Of a stretch of 64,000 nt of DNA, positions 60,319 to 64,000 are shown piece after piece. The DNA comes from Moniliophthora roreri (taxonomy: Eukaryota; Basidiomycota; Agaricomycetes; Agaricales; Marasmiaceae): the NCBI GenBank assembly GCA_001466705.2, contig LATX02000196.1, positions 496,001 through 560,000 of the forward strand, given 5' to 3'. The notes under the pieces were generated by a model, which ran no database searches, was not told where the DNA came from, and saw only the letters and a list, made by a program, of their open reading frames with translations. The translations under genes were made by a program, and so were the position numbers. How positions within the stretch are numbered: the stretch's first letter is position 1; each line of letters begins with the position of its first letter.

Positions 60319-61435
60319 TTTGGATGGGTAGGCTGGTTTTAGTAGGGTACGGTGGTATGGAGTAAATGTGGCCTTCGTGTAAGTAGAATGACCCCAATAT
60401 AAATTGTGCTCGTGCATTCCACCGATCTAATAGCCCAAGCGTGTAACAAGAAATATCACCCATTACCAGTGTGGGATGTATGGACGTCCGTGCTGGTTGG
60501 TGTATGATGGTGTATGGAAGTTATGCGACGCCCCCGGCTCATACACATACTTTTGTGAATTTCCTGATGTCGTCCTGGAAGCAGAAGATGCATCGGAGTT
60601 TCGTCTGGGAGGTGGAGTGGTTGAGTGTTTGAGACACGGTTTCGGGCTAACCTCAGGTGTGTATCTTCCACTGATTTGCGTAGTTCATGGGCATGATGGG
60701 CTGCTCGTTAGGTCGCCGCGCTTTCCAGCCTCGAGCTGATTCACGATAACCCTGCCGTCTTCAAGAAGTACCTCGAAAGTGCCTCTGTATTCACCATTAA
60801 GCCCTCGCTACTGAACTCGAACTGTTTCAAGGGCGCGCAAGGTGAACAGGCCTCAAAACCAGTGAGAGCTTCGGATCTGAAACTCGTCGGATAATATGTT
60901 AAGGTGTCGACTTCGGGGAGACAACGGTGCGTGTCATCGTGCTTGCCTGCTTCTCATCGATCTCATCACTGCTGGCGGTAATGGTTAAGTGTAGGAGCCA
61001 GCATAGACCCTCGTTCTTTCGCCATTCTTTGGACTGGCACAGCAACATTTCATTGCCACCAACTCCGATTTCTCAAGTTCAGGGTCCTGAACAGACTTCA
61101 ACGTTATGTAAATTACGGGTCCGAAATAGTTTGGGCCGCCCAGTGTTAGATCCACTCCCGTCCTTCCCAAGTAGCCTTTATCGGGCCACTCGCAATAGAA
61201 AACGTTACCCACAGTCGCCGAAGAAAAAACGGGTCCCGGAAACATGAATACCCTCCAACCCTCTCGCCCCGTATGTCCTCCTTCGAGCTCTTTGGTCTAT
61301 AAACTGACATTTTAGGTTAAAGCGGTCTTCTGCAGAAAATGCATTCAAATTATCATCCTAAGCTGTCACCCTCGTGTGCCTTGATGGTACTCTGACCTCC
61401 AACCGCGTGGCCGCTGACTTTGAACCTCGACCACC
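60319..61435. repeat. Array spacer before copy 11 with decayed block
   Basis: From about 60540 to 61100 another decayed copy of the unknown gene-like block (GATGCATCGGAGTTTCGTCT, TGTATTCACCATTAAGCCCT). It is followed by promoter-proximal array sequence (AAGCTGTCACCCTCGTGTGC). Confidence 0.5.
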
Positions 61436-62616
61436 ATGTCGACAACAGGTGCTACTAAATTCGAGGGTGTCATTCGCTTTCACACCAAGTCTAGGAGTGG
61501 GTGTCTAACATGCAGAAAGAGGCGTATTAAAGTAAGTTCGCGTCAGCTGTCGCTGTTTCTCCTATCGCTCACTTTCGCATGACTTACCAGTGTGACGAAA
61601 CAAAACCAATTTGCAGGAAGTGTTATCGGCAAAATCTAGAATGTGTACAGAGGCCCAGGAACGAGCAGGGCGAGGAGCGGCAGCGGCAGGAAACGGTGCT
61701 CTGCAAGCCCCTCACAGCACCAACACCGATACCCATGAGCATCACTTCCCGCCAAATAATGCATCATTTCACAGCCGTAACTTCCGCTTCTTTTGATTCC
61801 GAACCTGGGTGCATCCCTATGCTGTGTACCATACCTCCTCAGTTATCATGGTACAACCCACACCTCTTCCATGCTCTGTTATCCTGCGCGTCACTTCACC
61901 TCGGTCGACTTTACCCCACGGAGCCCAAGTGGTTATACCTCGCCTCTGCTCATCGGAAAGCTGCAATAGATGCTCTACCTGGTGCTACCAACCCCAATGC
62001 CAAATACCTAACGGTTGGGCTCTTTACGATATACACGATCTCATCTTCATTCTCCTCATCACCAGAGAACATCTTCCCATTGATGACCTCGCTGCATAAC
62101 GTCTTCCCGACCTTCGAGGGTCGCCACATGTACGAGGATCAGAGGCTAAAGGTTATAGATCCGTTCTCCGTGAGCCTGCAAGTGGATTTGGTGGAGCCAC
62201 TAGGGCATTTACAGCAGATATACAACTTCCGTATGCTTGGATCCGAGTTGGAACCGCAGGAGCTTGTTGATCCAAGTATCAGGGCGGCATATAGAAACAC
62301 AGTGGAAGCGTTCTATGTCGTGTACCGGCTCAGTCGAACAGGATACGAAACGAAGAGCGCCGTTTTGTGGCCAGTCCTTTTCGGGAGGAAGTTTCGTGAT
62401 TTATTGAATGAGAGGAGACAGCGTGCGTTGGTGGTGTTGTACTATTATCTGGGGATGTTGAAGAGTATAGGTGAACGATGTTGGTGGGCGAATGAGGCTG
62501 TGAGGTGTCGGGATTATGTGTATGGATTATTGGATGTCGGTTGGAGGGGTTGGGTACTTCAGTATGATGGTGTTACGAAGGATTCGGCCACTAATTCGAC
62601 GAGGTTAACATATTAG
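61436..62616 (+). CDS. Upc2-like Zn(2)Cys(6) transcription factor, copy 11
   Basis: Exons 61436-61531 and 61591-62616 give 373 residues. Exon 1 is three codons shorter before the cluster (MSTTGATKFEGVIRFHTKSR). Cluster CLTCRKRRIK then CDETKPICRKCYRQNLEC, canonical. The intron is 59 nt, not 60, and its last codons give an in-frame ATG (MTYQCDETK at 61579) that would only make a half cluster. Core LSWYNPHLFHALLSCASLHL and ERRQRALVVLYYYLGMLKSI; C-terminus VTKDSATNSTRLTY. The upstream ATG of the other copies is GTG here, so the uORF is absent. Confidence 0.9.
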
Positions 62617-63970
62617 AGCCAAGCCGAGTGCCTACCTGAGGTTTTGGCGGATGAAGACCGGGACGCTATTTTTTTCGCCAGATTTTCTTTGAATAGCCAC
62701 GATCCAACTGGCATAGCGTTGAAATAGGTGAGATAGGATCAAAATTGCCGACGAAGCTTCAGTGTATGGCATTTTGGCCTGACCTGTAGCGTCTACGTAC
62801 TTAAATTCACTGAGGGCGTTTGTGACGTGCTGCGTGACATCTGCTCTCAAGCCTCAACCCTGACTGCATCCTGGCAGGCCGCAGTCTGCGGTGCTTCGCT
62901 GTGCACTGGACCCTGTTTCTCAAGTTCGCCGTTCTAGATATACAGAAAAACTCGAATTGTTCAATATTCCTGGCGTACTGCTTGTCGACGTCGTCTAAAT
63001 GGCAACTGCAGCGAGATCTGACAACGTAACATTCAACGTGAAGGTCATAGTATTGAGGACGTTTACTTGACACTCAGGCAAGCTGAATGACACGGTGGGC
63101 TCGTCCTGGAGGCAGAAGGTGCATCAGAGTTTGGTCTGGGAGGTGGAGTGTCTCATTGAATGTTTGAAACATGATTTCGAGCTAGTCTCGGGTGCGTATC
63201 TTCCACTGGCTTGCGAAGTCCATGGACATGACGGGCTGCTCGTCAGGTCACTGTGTTCTCTAGCCTCGAGCTCATCTACTAGTACGTTAAATCTGCTGCC
63301 TTCAAAAAGTACCTCGAGGCTGCCTCCGCATTCACCATCGAGCTACCGCTGCTGAACTGGAACTGCATTAAGGGTACACAAGGTGAACCAGGGCTCGAAA
63401 TCAGCTAGAGCTCCGGACCTGAAAATCATCGGATAATATGTTAAAGTGTCGATTTCCGGGAGATAATGGTATGTGTGATCGTGCTTTCCCTGCTTCTCAT
63501 CGGTCTCATTACTGCTGGCGGTATTGATTATGTGTAAAAGCCAGCCTTGCTGTCTTGCCATTCTCCCGGACTGACACAGCAGCATTCAGAATCCATTTCC
63601 TTGCCACCAGCGCCGATTTCTCAAGTTCAGGTCCTGGACAGGCTTCGACGTTATGTAAATGACGGGTCCGAACTTGAAATAGTTTGGGCTGCCCAGTATC
63701 TGGGTCCTTCCCGAGTAGCCTTTACCGGGCCAACCGCAATAGAAAACGCCACCCACAGTCGCCGGGAAAAAAAGGGTCCCACGAAGACATGGACCCTCTG
63801 ACTCCGTATGTCCTCTTTCGAGTTCTTTAGCCTACAAACTGACATTTTAGGTTAAAGCGGCCCTCTGCAGAAAACGCACTCGATTTACCATCCTAAGCCG
63901 TCACCCTCGTGTTTCTTGATGGTGTCCCGACCTCCAACCGCGTGGCCGCTGACTTTAAACCTCGACCACC
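62617..63970. repeat. Array spacer between copies 11 and 12
   Basis: About 1.35 kb: degenerate 3' flank, then a fourth decayed copy of the gene-like block at about 63070-63640 (GCATTCACCATCGAGCTACC), then promoter-proximal array sequence with the upstream ATG replaced by GTG as in copy 11. Confidence 0.5.
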
Positions 63971-64000
63971 ATGTCGATAACAAGTTCCGCGACCGCCTTT
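63971..64000 (+). CDS. Zn(2)Cys(6) regulator copy 12, 5' end only
   Basis: The window ends ten codons into exon 1 (MSITSSATAF), in the usual CCACC-ATG context and after the usual array flank. The array therefore continues beyond the window. Confidence 0.75.
   Translation, partial: MSITSSATAF

Noticed and set aside
61579..62616. Start of copy 11 at the ATG giving MTYQCDETK
   Set aside because: It would remove the first two zinc ligands; the spliced form from 61436 gives the full cluster, as in all other copies.

Overview
The window is nuclear DNA of a filamentous basidiomycete, most likely an agaricomycete. Its genes are split by many 50-60 nt introns with GTRNGT donors and YAG acceptors. 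The families also fit: secreted short tyrosinases, a melleolide-type flavin halogenase, DUF6534-type membrane proteins, MYND/DUF4470 proteins and Zn(2)Cys(6) regulators. I can name the class from gene content but not the genus.

Left part (1-33.8 kb), accessory and metabolic. In order: the 3' part of a multi-pass membrane protein gene (+), about 3 kb with no convincing gene, an MFS transporter (-), a secreted tyrosinase (+), a flavin-dependent halogenase (-, stop codons 65 bp apart), two tandem DUF6534-type membrane proteins (-), a type-B carboxylesterase (-), a GH31 glucosidase-like hydrolase (+), a second tyrosinase (+), a secreted YcaC-like isochorismatase-fold hydrolase (+) and a MYND-finger/DUF4470 protein (-). 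Halogenase, two phenol oxidases, esterase, exporter-like MFS and hydrolase could serve a phenolic-metabolite or aromatic-detoxification function. No core synthase is in view, so that is inference.

Right part (34.7-64 kb), a tandem array. One Upc2-like Zn(2)Cys(6) transcription factor family fills 29 kb, all on the + strand. I count eight intact genes (373-381 aa), one frameshifted pseudogene, one gene split by a small transposon (with two further apparent copies joined by single Ns that look like assembly duplicates), and one gene running off the window end. All share a 32-35 codon first exon, a 59-60 nt intron inside the zinc-cluster codons, and one long second exon. Most carry an upstream ATG whose reading frame overlaps the true start. 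The spacers repeat too, including a decayed block of unknown gene-like sequence.

The transposon (about 771 bp) has 23-bp terminal inverted repeats, internal 39-bp and 19-bp tandem repeats, and a tRNA-like segment with Pol III A and B boxes. Three single-N junctions at 42850, 44709 and 46521 and exact long repeats around them make the copy number between 41.5 and 48.6 kb doubtful.
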